This document shows positions 46,921 through 59,240 of a DNA stretch of 64,000 bases, piece by piece. Below the pieces are notes generated by a model, which saw nothing but the letters and a program-made list of their open reading frames with translations, was not told the DNA's origin and did not search any database. Positions within the stretch are counted from its first letter, which is position 1; every line of letters begins with the position of its first letter. Origin of the DNA: Larimichthys crocea (taxonomy: Eukaryota; Chordata; Actinopteri; Sciaenidae). Made by a program: the position numbers and the translations under genes. Where the stretch lies: the NCBI RefSeq assembly GCF_000972845.2, contig NW_020860930.1, forward strand, positions 547,639 to 611,638, written 5' to 3'.

Positions 46921-47165
46921 CTCCTCCTCTCCTCCCTCCCTCCCTCCCTCTCTTCTGTCACAGTGTGCGTCCTTGATCTGCAGGCCCTCTGCCGGGCCCT
47001 GCTATCCCCCAGACAGTGCTCTGTTTCTGGGATGAGGCGCTGACCTCTGACCCCCCTCTTGGCTGCTTGTGAAGGCTGACAGGAGCCACCGGGCTGCTCT
47101 GCTCCTCGGGGAGTTCAGAGAGAAAGGAGAGGAGGAGGAGGAGGGAGAGGAGGAGGAGGAGGCCA
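46921..47165. repeat. (CTCCT)n / (CCCT)n followed by a (GGA)n-rich stretch
   Basis: A pyrimidine repeat (CTCCTCCTCTCCTCCCTCCC) at 46921-46955 is followed about 165 bp later by a purine stretch of GGAGGAGGAG type (47122-47163). The two could pair as an imperfect hairpin. The AG at the end of TTCTGTCACAG (near 46965) looks like a splice acceptor, but no convincing coding frame follows. Confidence 0.6.
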
Positions 47166-48592
47166 ACAGGCAGAGATCTTTCACACTTCTTCCCTCAGGG
47201 CTGAGCAGCAGGTTCTGTGTGAAGTGGAGATGTGTCTGGTCAGCTCTGTTTCTGGACTCCAGACAGACAGATGCCTTTTTACTCAAACAAGCCACCTGTC
47301 AGTCAAAGCGTCCACGCTCTTAATCCTGCATAACTTTAAGTCTTTGGACATTTGGACATGGGGACTTATGGAGACTGACTCACTTCTGGAGTCAGCCTCA
47401 AGTGGACGTTAGAGGAACTGCAGTTTGTGGCATGTCCTCCCTACAGAGCGCTGAGGCCTTTACCTACATCAGATTGTTTTGCTTTGATTTGACTGGTCCA
47501 TTTTCCAGCGGCTGTGGTTCTGTTTGTCTGTCCCCCGAGCTCTCGTCTTCAGAACAGAACCGGCACAAACAGCTGTGCCCTCAGATAACCTCTGAGCTCG
47601 GTTTGTTTTTGCTCGTGTTCATTCAAACCCCATAAACGCTCCTCCGCATCACATTATACCGCTCGGTGTCCTGAGGGGAGCCGGCTCCGCTTCTCTTCCA
47701 GGCCTGAGCTGAAAATAAAAATTGCACATCAAATACAACAACGGGCAACATGTTGACAGAGAAACCTTCCACTCCCCGGACTCCCGCTGCTCCATCCTTC
47801 AGGCTAACGCCGTCCACATAACACACAAACACACCCTCGGTTTAACACGGTGCAGCCGCCGTGAAGGAGGTCCGCCCGGTTCAAGTGAGACAGATGACTG
47901 TGAAGAGGCTGCTGTTTGTTGGACCACAGACCCGCCTGTAATCCAGCACAGATGGGAGCGAGAGCGCTCGCCAAACAAATCCAAAGATCCTCGATTACAG
48001 TCGGACTCATTGGATTCTGCTGTGCAGACAACAAGCAGCCGCCTGGTGTTTGTGTCGCAGACAGTTTGAGGAATGTGTGGCTGCGTTTTGGAGGATGAAC
48101 AAGTGAAGAGTTTAGATTCAGCACCACGCCAGCCATCTGCCATTCTGTTCCACGGGACACAGAGGACGACGCCGAGCGCTGGTCCAAACCATCCGTCTGG
48201 CTTCAGTGGACATAAATGATTCACGTAAGAATTCCTCTGCAGCCGCGACAGAGATCCTGCTCCTGGAACTGAACATCTAATTGAAGGACCTTGATGTTCG
48301 GAGGCTTCAGATAGCACCAAGCAGGATGGAGTGATGGTGGGAGAAGGCTTCCCTCTAAAGGCACAGCCAGCTCAGCCCTTTAATCCCAAAACATTCCTGA
48401 TCCATACAGTGTCGCTCCAACTCATGAAATTTCATGACGGGACACAAGAATGTCATGTCATGAAATGCAAGCGAGCTCCATGGAGGAAAGGTGAGAGACG
48501 AGCTTCCTTCAACAGCAGAGGACAGGACTGATACGAGGAAGGAAGGCTGGGACGACCTCCTGAATGGTTACGAACACGAAACAAGAAGCACA
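47166..48592. other. No gene; moderately GC-rich unique sequence
   Basis: Frames of up to 173 codons exist on the minus strand (47799-48320) but show no recognisable domain and overlap open frames in other phases. I do not call a gene. Confidence 0.5.
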
Positions 48593-48715
48593 GAGACTAC
48601 GTCCAGGTTTTAGACAGTATGAGGGGACGTCACAGAGACTACGTCTACTAGTCTGCGGGGACGTCACGGAGACTACGTCCAGGTTTTAGACAGTCTGCGG
48701 GGACGTCTCAGAGAC
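48593..48715 (-). repeat. 42-bp tandem repeat, locus 3 (three units, reversed)
   Basis: Units start at 48593, 48635 and 48669, reading GAGACTACGTCCAGGTTTTA and so on, the reverse complement of loci 1 and 2. The middle unit has lost 8 bp, so its period is 34. A fourth unit begins (GAGACTAGTC) and is cut off. Confidence 0.92.
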
Positions 48716-49494
48716 TAGTCAGTAGTTCCTCTGTTCCCGTTATCCAGCTCTAACTGATTAAAGGTCATTCAGACTCAAACTGAGTCAGTATTTGGAGTCA
48801 GGAGACTGGCTGACGTAGTTTTCCTTCAGAAAGTGACACCGTCACCGTAAAGTCTTGAAGGTGCATCTATCAGCAGACATGTCCTTCAGTCTGTCCTTCT
48901 ACCTGTCTATCTGTCTGTCCATCTGTCTGTCTGTCCACCTTCCCATCTCTTGGTCTCACCTCACTGTTATTTATTCCTTTATTCCTCCATCTTGACACCT
49001 ACCTGTGTCTTTCCTTCAGGTCTCCACCCGTCTGTCTGCCTGTTGTCTGTCTTTCTGTCAGCAGCCTCTGACTGATGGCTCTGTCCCTCAGCCGTCTCAC
49101 TGTGATGAATTACCCTCGGAGACGACAGCGTCTCTAATACATCATTACCTCTCGCCTTAACACACTCCCTTTTTACATACACACTCACAAACGCACCATT
49201 AATGCTCCATCGTGTTCGGCTTAACGTGGAGGAGATGGTGTTCGTGTTACCGGGGTTACTGTTTAAATCACCTCACCTGTGAGGAGGCTTCAGGTCTGAC
49301 TCCCTAGTTACTGTTGCTAGGTGGGACAAGCTTGACAAACAGAAACATGGCGGTGGCGACGCTGTTCATGCCGCAGCGTGTCATCGCCTCAGGTCAAACC
49401 GCTTCAAGAAAGACGTGAAAAACAAAGTGTCGAGATGACAAGACTATCAGTCAGCCGAGTGTAATGAAAGTTACTTACAAAGATGAGATAAACT

Positions 49495-49545
49495 TTATTT
49501 ATTCCTGTTTATTCCCATAAATTCCTGTAATTTTGCAACCCTGAT
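49495..49545 (+). mobile_element. Right-end fragment of the GGGTTGCAA element
   Basis: TATTCCTGTTTATTCCCATA, then AATTCCTGTAATTTTGCAACCCTGA. TTGCAACCCT is the reverse complement of the AGGGTTGCAA start of the copy at 43304, as expected for the opposite terminus of an element with terminal inverted repeats. Confidence 0.68.
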
Positions 49546-50448
49546 GCAAACAAAACATGTTCGCCATCACGAGGTGAAAAGCTGATGATATATCAGGAAT
49601 TTCCCTGTTCTGCCCAGAACCGGATGAATGCAGCTTTAAAGGAATAGTTTGACATTTTGGAAAACACTGTTGTTGTTCTGATCTGTCCTGAAGCCGGAGC
49701 AGGATCAGCCTGAAGCTCACTAATTAACCGGCTGTGTCACGTTTGTTTCATCTCTAACCAAAACCAAAGTTTAAAACACTTCCTGCGTTATGTGCCGGAC
49801 TGTTTCTTGCCTCTGCAGTTAACAAGCAACCAGCCGAGACCCCAAAAAGGTTTTGGTCCAAGCCGAGAAACAATCCAGCACAAAACCCGTAAGAAATGTC
49901 GAGATGTCACACACCAGCAAGTTGAACAGTTTTAACAAAGCTATTTTTTGGGAGCAGCTTTGAATTGTTCCAAGACTTCTTCACTTATGTTGGGCTGTGT
50001 CCCCAACCATGGTACTATCACCTGTCTGAGGCATTTACCTGAGGGAGGTTCCAACTATCCAACTTTCTTGTGATCTAATCAGGTTTAGTCTTTGTTGTGT
50101 CTCCAGTTGATGTAGGTTGAAGTCGTTGCATTCTGTGTTTTATGCAGCATCCCTTTTTCTTTTTTCTTAGAATCGGGGTTTGTACAAATTCCTCTGCGTC
50201 TTTACATAATAAATTGCCTTAAAGTTCTTGATACAGGAGCTGCAGTCTGCCAGATGTGAGTTCCTCCTCCGGAGCTGTGCGGCCTCACAGGGGAGCAGTC
50301 GTTCCTGGTTAAGTGCTGAATGAATGAATACAGAGCAGAGCTTCGGCTGCAGATGGCGGCGATATGAGATCAGGTTGTTTTACCTGTGGCGGCAGAGAAA
50401 TTGGCTGAGATGGAGCTCTGCATTTCCTATCAAAGCAATTGGGTTATT

Positions 50449-50452
<4 letters not shown>

Positions 50453-50488
<36 letters not shown>
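50453..50488. repeat. (CA)n microsatellite
   Basis: Perfect CA run. Confidence 0.98.
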
Positions 50489-50491
<3 letters not shown>

Positions 50492-50640
50492 TATGAGCAT
50501 TTTTTCTCAATAAACCTGATTCAGGTTGAATCAGCTCGGCTCTTTGTGCTGCAGGAGAAAATGTTGCTGAGGAGAAGCACTCCTCATCCAGAGAGCCAGT
50601 TTGTTTAAATGAAGAAGAAATGCATGGAGATGAGACGGGA

Positions 50641-50732
50641 TGCAGCTTCATGCAGCTTCATGCAGCTTCATGCAGCTCATGCAGCTTCATGCAGCTTCAT
50701 GCAGCTTCATGCAGCTTCATGCAGCTTCATGC
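50641..50732. repeat. (TGCAGCTTCA)9 decamer array
   Basis: About nine decamers, one of them shortened to 9 bp near 50671. Because ten is not a multiple of three, the array stays open in several frames and inflates a chance 150-codon frame. Confidence 0.96.
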
Positions 50733-51792
50733 TTTTGTTCTGTTTGCAGCACATTAGCCTGAAAGTCATTACTGATTACAACTTCTCCAATTCTGTTGTT
50801 TCTGTGTCAGCCGAGGCTCGGGCCGATACAGCTGATGTTTATAGACCCGATACGCCGCACCTGTATTCATTTTGTTATTTAAAGATGGATTATTCAGGCC
50901 AACATAGTTCCTTTATGTTACAGCAACACAACTCGTTTGGGCGACAGGAACAAAATAAGAAGATAAATAAAGAAATTCGATACAAGTACAAGAAGATCTA
51001 TAAAAACACTGAACAGCTAAATAAGGGTGTTAGGCGTTTATACGCTTCAGCTAAACTTTAAAATGTGGATTTTAATGTTTATGTATAGAGACAGGCGGGG
51101 TTACTTAATGTTACCATCGATCCAACATCAGTAAAGAAAGTCCGTCAGTGATGGAAAATATGTGGTTCAATCAATCCTTGAGAAGAACGTAGAAGTTTCT
51201 GGACCAGACAAAACGTTGGGGGGACTAACCTGACTCACCTGGTGTGTTTAACCAGTACGTCAACTCTATGCCAACCCCAGACCACACCCAGACTGGTCTG
51301 CTAGAAAAGAATTTATGTTGCTGTAGATGGATGATTTGCTGCTTTGGCGTTAAACATGAGCGGCCAGGGCCGAGTCGCTCTGTTCCCGGGGTGTAGCTCG
51401 ACTAATCGAAGCATTAAGCTACAGTTTATCTATGCCTGTAGCCAGAGATCATCCACCCAACTAAACCAGGTTTGGAGATCGATCAGGTAGTGCAGAGACC
51501 ACGTTCTCTTTGGAGACCCGGAAGTGTTTACGACTTCATTGATGCATTATCTTCTGTTAGAGCCGATCAGAGGCAGAGCGAGTCTTCCTGCAAAGGTCTA
51601 GTTCAAAGTCTGTTTTAGTCTCTACCACGAAATAATCCAGAGAGCCGCCGTGTTCCCTGTGAAAGATATTAGCCAACACTGTTTAACAGTACACACTGTG
51701 TTTCTCTTTGATTTCAACTCATCGTACCGGAAACATCTGCTCCGTGATCCTCAGTGTGTCTTTCCTCATTACAGAAGAAAAAAGGTTGCACA

Positions 51793-51794
<2 letters not shown>

Positions 51795-51833
<39 letters not shown>
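51795..51833. repeat. (CA)n microsatellite
   Basis: Perfect CA run. Confidence 0.98.
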
Positions 51834-51835
<2 letters not shown>

Positions 51836-52359
51836 CTCCCGTGTCCTCAGGGCATTGGCTGATTGGAGGCTGAAGCCTGGAGGTTGTCGACCATAATAAA
51901 GTCTGTGTGTGCAGCGTTATTAGCCTTACAGGTCATTCATTTGAGCCCCTTATTAACAGAGACACTGTAGAGCAGCACTGAGAACAGTGGAGGGGGGGGC
52001 AGGGCTGTTGTTGTGGTGTAGGGTGTTGTGGGTAATGGGGCTACAGATCCATGGAGATAGATAGTTTAATTAAGCATGAGAGAATTTAAGACCCCATCGG
52101 CTGGAGGTGAAAAATGAGCTCTGAGGGCAGAGGGAGGCCATGTTAAACACAGAGGGAGGTGTGTGTGTGAAAGTGTTTTACACTGGATGTTTAAGGCTTT
52201 GATTTTTCCTTGAAATTTGTTTTTATAGCAGCTCATTACCCAAACTCAGCCGGCAAAGCACCGCCAACACCACCACCGCCGCCGCTGCCTTCGCTGGGGT
52301 TCAGATCCCCTGAGCCACGGACGCTAAAACTCGATCCACTTAAAGACACTTAAGTCCAA

Positions 52360-52575
52360 AGTATCGAGATGAAAGAAAAGAAATGAGAGAGACATCAAGT
52401 TCAGAGATGGAGGCGATAAAAGGAGGGAAAGAAGGAGGGATGGTCGATGAGAGATATGAAGTTTAGGAGGCGCTGATGGAGAGATTAACTTCAGAGGAAG
52501 GATGAAAAGAAACACGGGAGGCAGAAAGCCCGAAAGGGAGGAGACGGACGGAGGAGACGGACGGAGGGACGGTGA
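52360..52575. repeat. Purine-rich tract with GGAGACGGACGGAGGA repeat
   Basis: A/G-rich + strand ending in a short tandem GGAGACGGAC duplication near 52550-52565. Confidence 0.78.
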
Positions 52576-55500
52576 AACAAGATGTGAGCTTGAAGAGCAG
52601 CGATGGTTGGACCGCGGTGCAGTTACTGTCAGTGAACGCTTCGTCTTCACACAGGTGTGTCATCAGTCCATGTACGAGCTCTACAGTCAGACTGTCGACA
52701 TATCTTTATCTCCTGTTTTTACGGACACGTAATTATTATTCAAGTGTCTCATTAACTGTCATGACTAACTGACCTGACTCAGCCCCGGGATGCCAGGAGT
52801 TAACTGCAGCGTTTGTGTAGTAACTGCATTGAACATCATTGAAAAATGAAGCCTCAGAGATCCAAATGCTGCGTTCAGGTCCCGTGTACTCGTCCTGTAT
52901 CTTTTGATTGATCAGCTGCAGCAGAATAAATCCTAATTGCCATCGAGATCTGGTGGATTAATACAGTACAGAAAGTAAATAATGTATTTGTTGCAGTGAG
53001 GGATTTGAAGATAGACGGAGGAGGACAAAGAGTGAATAAGAAACTGAATCCCCGCGATCGTCTTCTGCTTTGTCTCGTGCCGCTGATCTCTTCAATAAGG
53101 CCTCGTCTGGTAGCACTAATCCTTTTGTTTTGTTGTGCCACTCTGGCTATCTGTTTCCACCGCCTATCCATTATCTGCGCCTCCCTGCCCTCTGCGCCAC
53201 ACATGAATGAACCTCATTTCCCTTCTTACCGTGTTGTAACTTCAAAACAATCCAGCCGGCGTCTTAATTCACGGAGCCGTCGAAAGATGGAGGTGAAACT
53301 AAGAGCAGCAGCTGGATCTTAACGAGGATCGGATACGAGATACAAGGCTCAGTTTCAACATGTGGATCCATCTTGTTTGACTTGCTGGAGTTGGTCAGTA
53401 AAGCTGGAGGTAACTTTGTCCTCAAGTGAAACTTTGAGTTTGAAGTTCAAGAATCAAAACTTTACGATTAATCAGGTGAACAGTGTCTTTGTAGCGCCGG
53501 GCTGGTCGCTCCGTGGAGGCACAACAACATGAAGTCTCATTTTCTCATGTGTAATCAGTTTATTTCTTTTTTTTTTGCCTTTCAGGGCTTCCATACTTCC
53601 CCGATCACGCTTAGAGAAAATAAAATCCTGCTTTACTCTGAAAAAATAATTAGCTGAGCGTATCAGCAGTGTGATGTATGAGATCTCTGCCTCTATTTAC
53701 TAGAATTAATCAGACGTGTTTCTCATGCTCATTTGTATAATAGGAAGCTTTTCAGCTCTAACACATTACACGTCAGGTTTGCATAACCACCTCGCTCAGC
53801 GCGCCCAACACAGACGGATACGCTCACTTTTGGAAACCATCTGTTTACCCGGCCAAATTGCGTGCAGCTGTAAGGATGTTTACATCCTCGACAAATCATT
53901 CTCCGAGTACACATTCAATATTCCTGAATGTGATATTTAGACATGATTTCAAACACGGCCCTGCTTCCATAACACGTTCGGTCACCGCCGCGTTGTCTGG
54001 GAGGCCTCGACGGCCTGCCGAGGGATTTTAAATAAATCCATAACCGCCCTGCTCGGGCATGGAGATAAGGTACGATATTGATACAGATCACAGCGATAAG
54101 GAGGGGGCGGAGGGAGCGAGGCGGATCTTTGTCTTGTTCCGACTCTAATGGTTTCTGTCTCCCGCCGTCTGGTAGGAGTCACTCTGTTAGTGTCATTAGG
54201 ATGCACAGGGAGTCGCTTCGGCTAAATATTGCGCAGGCTTCATTTAGCACAGATGAAACCATGACTCACCGTGGACTCACAGAGCGGCTGAGTCACGTCG
54301 CGGCCACAAATCGTTTTAGCTGACTGCTGAGTGAGTTATCCCGCAGCTACTGGTGTTGTGTTCCCGAAGCCTCCAAACCTATTAGTCCCATTCTAGTATA
54401 TTATGCTAATTGGTCCTCAGTGATTTTCAGTGCCGGACTGACTGTGAATTTCAGTCCCCGATGCACCGAGGCTCATTAAACATGTGATTGTTCCTGTCAT
54501 GTGGACAGACATCAACAAAGGACATGTGACCTGTTATGGATCTTTGTTTAATTGAAGATCAGACCCAGAGATTCATGGAGAAGTTATTCTTTAAATGCTG
54601 AAGCTGCACTCGCTGCCTCATCCATCCCTTTATGATGGGAAATGGAAGCTCTATTCAAACCCACCAAACGTTCATCATCGTACCTCTCAGAACATGGCAC
54701 TTTGGAGTGTTTCTTTGTGTTACTGTGTTCACATCCAAACTAATGTTAGCCGTTGTGTATTAAGGCGGTGGTGGACAAGCAACTCCCGTTTTCTGTGAAG
54801 GTAAAATGACGGTTTTAGTCAAAGGAGTCTGGTGCCTTTGGAGAGGGCGATTCATCAGAAGCAGCTGTCTGATGACAAGGTAAAGTGGCCAAAATGTTGC
54901 CAAGCGGTGACCTGCACTTCTGCTTTGAAACATTGATTAGAACGTCAACCAGCAGCCGCGGCACATATGGAACGTGTCGCATCTGTACCCGGTGGAGTTC
55001 AGCCTTTGAACTGAGACAGATTTCCTTTTGCTGTGTAAAGTCCATTTAGTTGCTGCCGCCGTCCACAGCAGTACTTTCCTGAGCTCCATGCTCGTCCTCC
55101 TGTCTGCCTCTGTTGGTGTTTTGACCTCCGTCTGCTGGAGGTAACACACTGACTTTGTAAAAGTACCTCATTCTTTGCAGGTCCACTGAGCTCCACTGAG
55201 AATTTAGTCCATTTCTGACCATCAGCTGTCATTTCCACCTCAGTTATATTGTTGCCAACAAGCTGACAAGTGACATTGAAACTCCACAAACCTGAAATAA
55301 TGGACTCCTTGCAGGTGGATTAGTGGCTCCTCAGACCTGACCTCCATCATGTCTGATTTATTTTTATGAAACTGACCCGATTCCAGTCTTTTCTGCTGGA
55401 AAAACAGCCACTAATTTAATACAAAATTACATTCTAAGTGCTTCGGTGCGAGTTTATTAGCTCCTCTTTCACAGGAGCCACATTTGTCTCGTCATCTTTT

Positions 55501-58500
55501 CTTTTTTTGTCTGTTGAATTACTGCCCTGTCATCACTTGCAGATGCTGACGAAGCGCGGCGTACAAGCGGAATGCCGTTCCCTTTGATAAAGACAAAGTC
55601 TGCACACTTATAAACCGGCTGAATGTTGATGATCCCTCCACGGCCGGCGTCCTCCAGTTGTTCTCAGCTTGGAGAGATTCAGCCCGAGTTCAGCCAAGTT
55701 TGACTCATCAAACATTAAGCTGCAGGGTCCCTGTGACCAGCCAGCTGTTCTGCCACTGCATATTCCCTTTTTTCCATTCCCTGAGTTTCTCCTGGAAGGC
55801 TACCTGGATATGCTTCATGTTCCTCTGCCTCTGCATGAACATGTTTTTCTTTTTTTACATTTCCCCCGGTGGGAGCTCAGTCATAACATGCCAGCTGCCC
55901 TTTGGAGCATCTCTTGACCTTTTAGTCCGGACAGATCTTCTCCTGCTGAGAAAGTCGAGCTCTAACCAGATATGAAAGGCTGCTGAGAGGCTTAAACTGC
56001 GGCTGTCTGCCTGTCAGGGATGAACACAGGAGGGGAAAGAAGCGGCTTTGCAAACGTTAGGAGGTGTTGTGGAAGTAGACAGCGGGCTCTCAAAGGGAAA
56101 CTATCGCTGTAGCATTAGGCAGTGCGTATGTTGCATTCGTGTGTTGATTTAGTTGAAGCAGGATTAAAGACATTTAGTTTTAGGTCGAATTACTGCCTCC
56201 AGTCTAAATAAACAGTGTGTGTTCCAAATCGAGCCGTTCTTGTGTTAGGAAAACTGATTCATGCAACGAAATCAATGTCGTCTTTTTTGCGATCGCTGCA
56301 AAACGTTCACAGACAAAATATTTGTCTTCCTATGATACCTGCTCATGGCATAGTTAATGTTTTTCATGGGTCTGCCTAGACTTCTCCAAACACTTCGGGA
56401 GAGATTTTGGTCAATATGATGCACTACACAGTGCTCATCATGTCTTGTTTATATCTGTGTGGAATACATACAGACAGTGAAGCAAACAGACGATCTCCTT
56501 GGGTTTTTGTTGCCCTAACACAGGATTCAGGATGTTTTAAAGCCCTGTGCTTTGTGTGCACAGCATCCAGACCAACAACCGCTCAAACGCTGCCTCGATC
56601 TGCAGCAACAGGTTTTAACGATCCCAAGTAACATGGTAAAACATCGAAATCAGGCTAACTAAAACTAAAATAACTACTTCTGTCAGTGACATCTGGTTGT
56701 TTTGAAGTGTACATCGATATAAACGAGTCAGTATCCGTCAGAAAGAGCTGCTACAGTCAGTTTTGTTAGTCCACTGTCGTCCACAGCGATGCATTGCTTA
56801 GCTTCCGTGCTGGGAAACCATCTACGTCCTCCAGACTGGGGGCATGCTGATCGCCACCAACAGCTCCACTCCAATAAATCCAAACTGACACATTAAGAGA
56901 GAACACTAAAAGGTCCCTTACTGTGAAAAAATGTTTGAACGTACAACAATCCCAATTCCCCAAACCCAATATTTGATGATACATCTCAAGGGGTGCCATC
57001 CTTGCAAACATTCAAATGTGTTTGTTAGAAGTGTAGAAAAGAGAAACTTAAACTGTTGTGTCTGCAAGTTTGGCCTCCCGCTCTGACTTTTGTGGCTCCT
57101 AACAGGGTTTTGATGTACTTGCTTCAAAAGGGAGGGAGCCTAGAGAGAACCATTAGCTGGGAGCTTCGTGCTGCCTCAGCAGCTGGAGCTCCAGATCTAC
57201 TTTAACAGTTTATATGTGCAAAAGCAAAGTTGGAAATGATACTGTCACTGTCTAGGGATGTAAAAGTACTGAGTGAAAATGTCTCAGTGGGAAGTCGATC
57301 TCAGATGAGCCAGTTTTAGAAGCAGCACTTATTACGAATATTGTCGAGTGTTTGGAGGTGAAGACTGGGCGTAGGGCAGCTTTTAAAGGGCACATCAACA
57401 TCAGCGGGATGGAAAAACATGCCAGGACGCCAAGAAGAAGCTGAGGTGTAGTGTAGAGGAGGATTACATTCATGTTAGCTGCAACCTATGATTTGCTTCC
57501 ATGTCCCTAAAGGTTTCGTAAGTGGATAAGTGAGGCGCACACATGTTCCTTCAAGTTAAGCCTCACATCTTCTGACAGGCTGTAAAACAAACCGTGTTCA
57601 GGGCCGGTATATCTAGAGACGTAGCAAAGTGCTCGAGTGAAAACACATAACAGTCACATGATTGAATTCTGCTCCCGAAGACGAAGAGTCCAGACTCCAA
57701 ACATGGTGAGGAAGTATTATGTAGGGCATGTTGAGGCAGCGAGGAAGCTCATGGTCCCTCAGGAGATAGCCACCTTATCTCAGACTGGATCTTGTTCTGT
57801 GCAGCTCGAATATTTTGGGGAGGTTACGGTGTCACGGGAGGACGGTGAGGAAGAAGAAGCCTCAAAGAGGAAAGAAGATTAGATACACAGAGTTAGCAGC
57901 AAAGGTGTTGAAGGGGTTTGTAGGGAAATGATCTTTGTTCAAAGCCGAGACACCAGAGGCAAAAACACATCGCCTTTCAGACGGGTGCAAAGAAAATGAA
58001 ATCAAATTTCATAAAACGTTATATGAAAAAATAATTGTCTTGATGTGAGCAGTCAGCTGGGATAGAGTCATGTTGATATCTATGACTTGGTCTGTTTGGT
58101 TGTTAGTTTGTCTGTTTGAAATAGAAGAACAATGTTAATGTGGACCTGCTTCTATAGAACAAATACTTGATGTGTCTCCAGTTTATTGAGTAGAATAAAG
58201 AACATGATACAATAACACAAAGAAAATACAATTATAATAAGAATAATATGAAAGTACATTAAGCAGACTAGTTAAATAAAGACATTAAATAACTCAGCCT
58301 TTTCAATATTCTGTAATATCTCACATATAAAACTGAAATAATAATGAGATTGGTTATGTGTGCGTGTTTTGGCCTATCCAAAGACGAAGAGGGTCTGCAG
58401 AACAAAATGTGCATGAAGCATGAAAGTATTCTTAAATCTGTTTCATTAGTGGAGCCATTAGGAGATTTTCTGTTGCTATTATTGTTTTAAGATAAAAACT

Positions 58501-58920
58501 GATTCTTGCTTAAAGGGAACTTGCTAAGGCCAAATGCTGATGTATTTTTGTCATTCAGCGTTGCTCTTGTGTTAGATGAACAACACTATGCTTTTACTTT
58601 GGAGGGAACTGTTTAGAGGCCAGGTTCAGGTGAAGATGGTGGTTGATCTCTGTACCGCAGAGTTTAACGTTTAGCCTAACAGTCTGGATGTGTTGTGTTT
58701 AATTGTCAGAGACAGAGTGCAGGTTTAGTTCAGAAGTGGGTCAGGTCAGGATGAACAATGGTCAGACTGTTCAGTAGATTTATAACAATGCAGCCATGAG
58801 GGGTGAAGGCATCATTTAACATTAGAGCTGCTCTTCTGCAGGACTCCTCGTGTGTTTGTTCCAGTTCCACCAACTGTAGTTTTGTTTTTCAGTTTGTTTG
58901 ATGCCTAAACTAAAAAAACT
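52576..58920. other. No gene; unique intron-like sequence immediately upstream of the exon
   Basis: The longest repeat-poor stretch in the window. Some AT-rich blocks with TAAT/ATTA motifs (near 53640-53760 and 54390-54420) could be conserved non-coding elements, but that needs cross-species alignment. No coding exon is recognised. Confidence 0.55.
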
Positions 58921-58948
58921 TCATTCCCATCTTTCCTTTATCCTCCAG
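58921..58948 (+). other. Splice acceptor of the grid1-like exon
   Basis: A pyrimidine-rich run (TTTCCTTTATCCTCCAG) ends in AG at 58947-58948, directly before the first exon bases CC. Those two bases complete an Ala codon whose first base must come from the upstream exon, so the upstream intron interrupts a codon after base one. This agrees with the Ala-Cys-Glu-Leu-Met order of GluD receptors. Confidence 0.88.
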
Positions 58949-59233
58949 CCTGCGAGCTGATGAACCAGGGCATACTGGCGTTGGTTACCTCGACGGGCTG
59001 CGCGTCGGCCAGTGCGCTCCAGTCGCTGACGGACGCCATGCACATCCCCCACCTGTACATCCAGAGGAACGGCGAAGGATCGCCACGGACCGCCTGCCAG
59101 TTCAACCCGAGCCCCGGGGGGCAGCGTTACACGCTCGCCGCACGACCACCGGTCCGCCTCAACGACGTCATGCTGACCCTGGTGGAGGAGCTGCGCTGGC
59201 AGAAGTTCATCGTCTTCTACGACATCGAGTACG
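58949..59233 (+). CDS. grid1: Internal coding exon of a delta-type ionotropic glutamate receptor (GluD1/grid1-like), amino-terminal domain
   Basis: The exon gives 94 complete codons (58951-59232), plus two bases finishing an upstream Ala codon and one base starting the next codon. The reading begins [17 protein letters not shown] and includes [24 protein letters not shown] and [14 protein letters not shown]. From memory of the family, this is part of the extracellular periplasmic-binding-like amino-terminal domain, which in GluD receptors contacts cerebellin-neurexin partners across the synapse. [15 protein letters not shown] and NPSP resemble GluD1; GluD2 has VSSIGCTSA and TPRSGC at these sites. 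Cysteines at exon codons 1, 17 and 49 have the spacing I recall for GluD2 Cys83, Cys99 and Cys131, the last two forming a disulfide. By analogy with mammals it is about exon 3. Third positions are GC-rich, unlike the flanks. No neighbouring exon was found, and whether this is grid1a or grid1b cannot be told. Confidence 0.93.
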
Positions 59234-59240
59234 GTAGGTG
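59233..59240 (+). other. Splice donor of the grid1-like exon
   Basis: The exon's last base G (59233) is followed by GTAGGTG, a good U1-type donor. The coding frame would otherwise stop within a few codons. Ending after the first base of a codon fits the conserved Tyr-Asp order, with Asp starting with G. Confidence 0.88.

Larger units (their letters stand above)
1..58948 (+). other. Non-coding sequence upstream of the exon, probably one very large grid1-like intron
   Basis: I found no second splice-flanked, conserved coding segment anywhere in this stretch. The open frames are explained by microsatellites, minisatellites or chance. An intron of this size before the third exon fits my memory that GRID genes have very long introns. 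I cannot exclude a small undetected exon, an intronic ncRNA, or a gene boundary inside the stretch. Confidence 0.6.

Noticed and set aside
47799..48320. 173-codon frame on the minus strand
   Set aside because: No recognised domain, overlapping open frames in other phases, and no splice-site support; not called as a gene.
50609..51061. 150-codon frame on the plus strand
   Set aside because: The first part is the TGCAGCTTCA decamer array; the remainder has no recognisable domain.
57637..57882. 81-codon frame on the plus strand close to the exon
   Set aside because: It does not match any GluD segment I know and lacks good flanking splice sites; left as chance.
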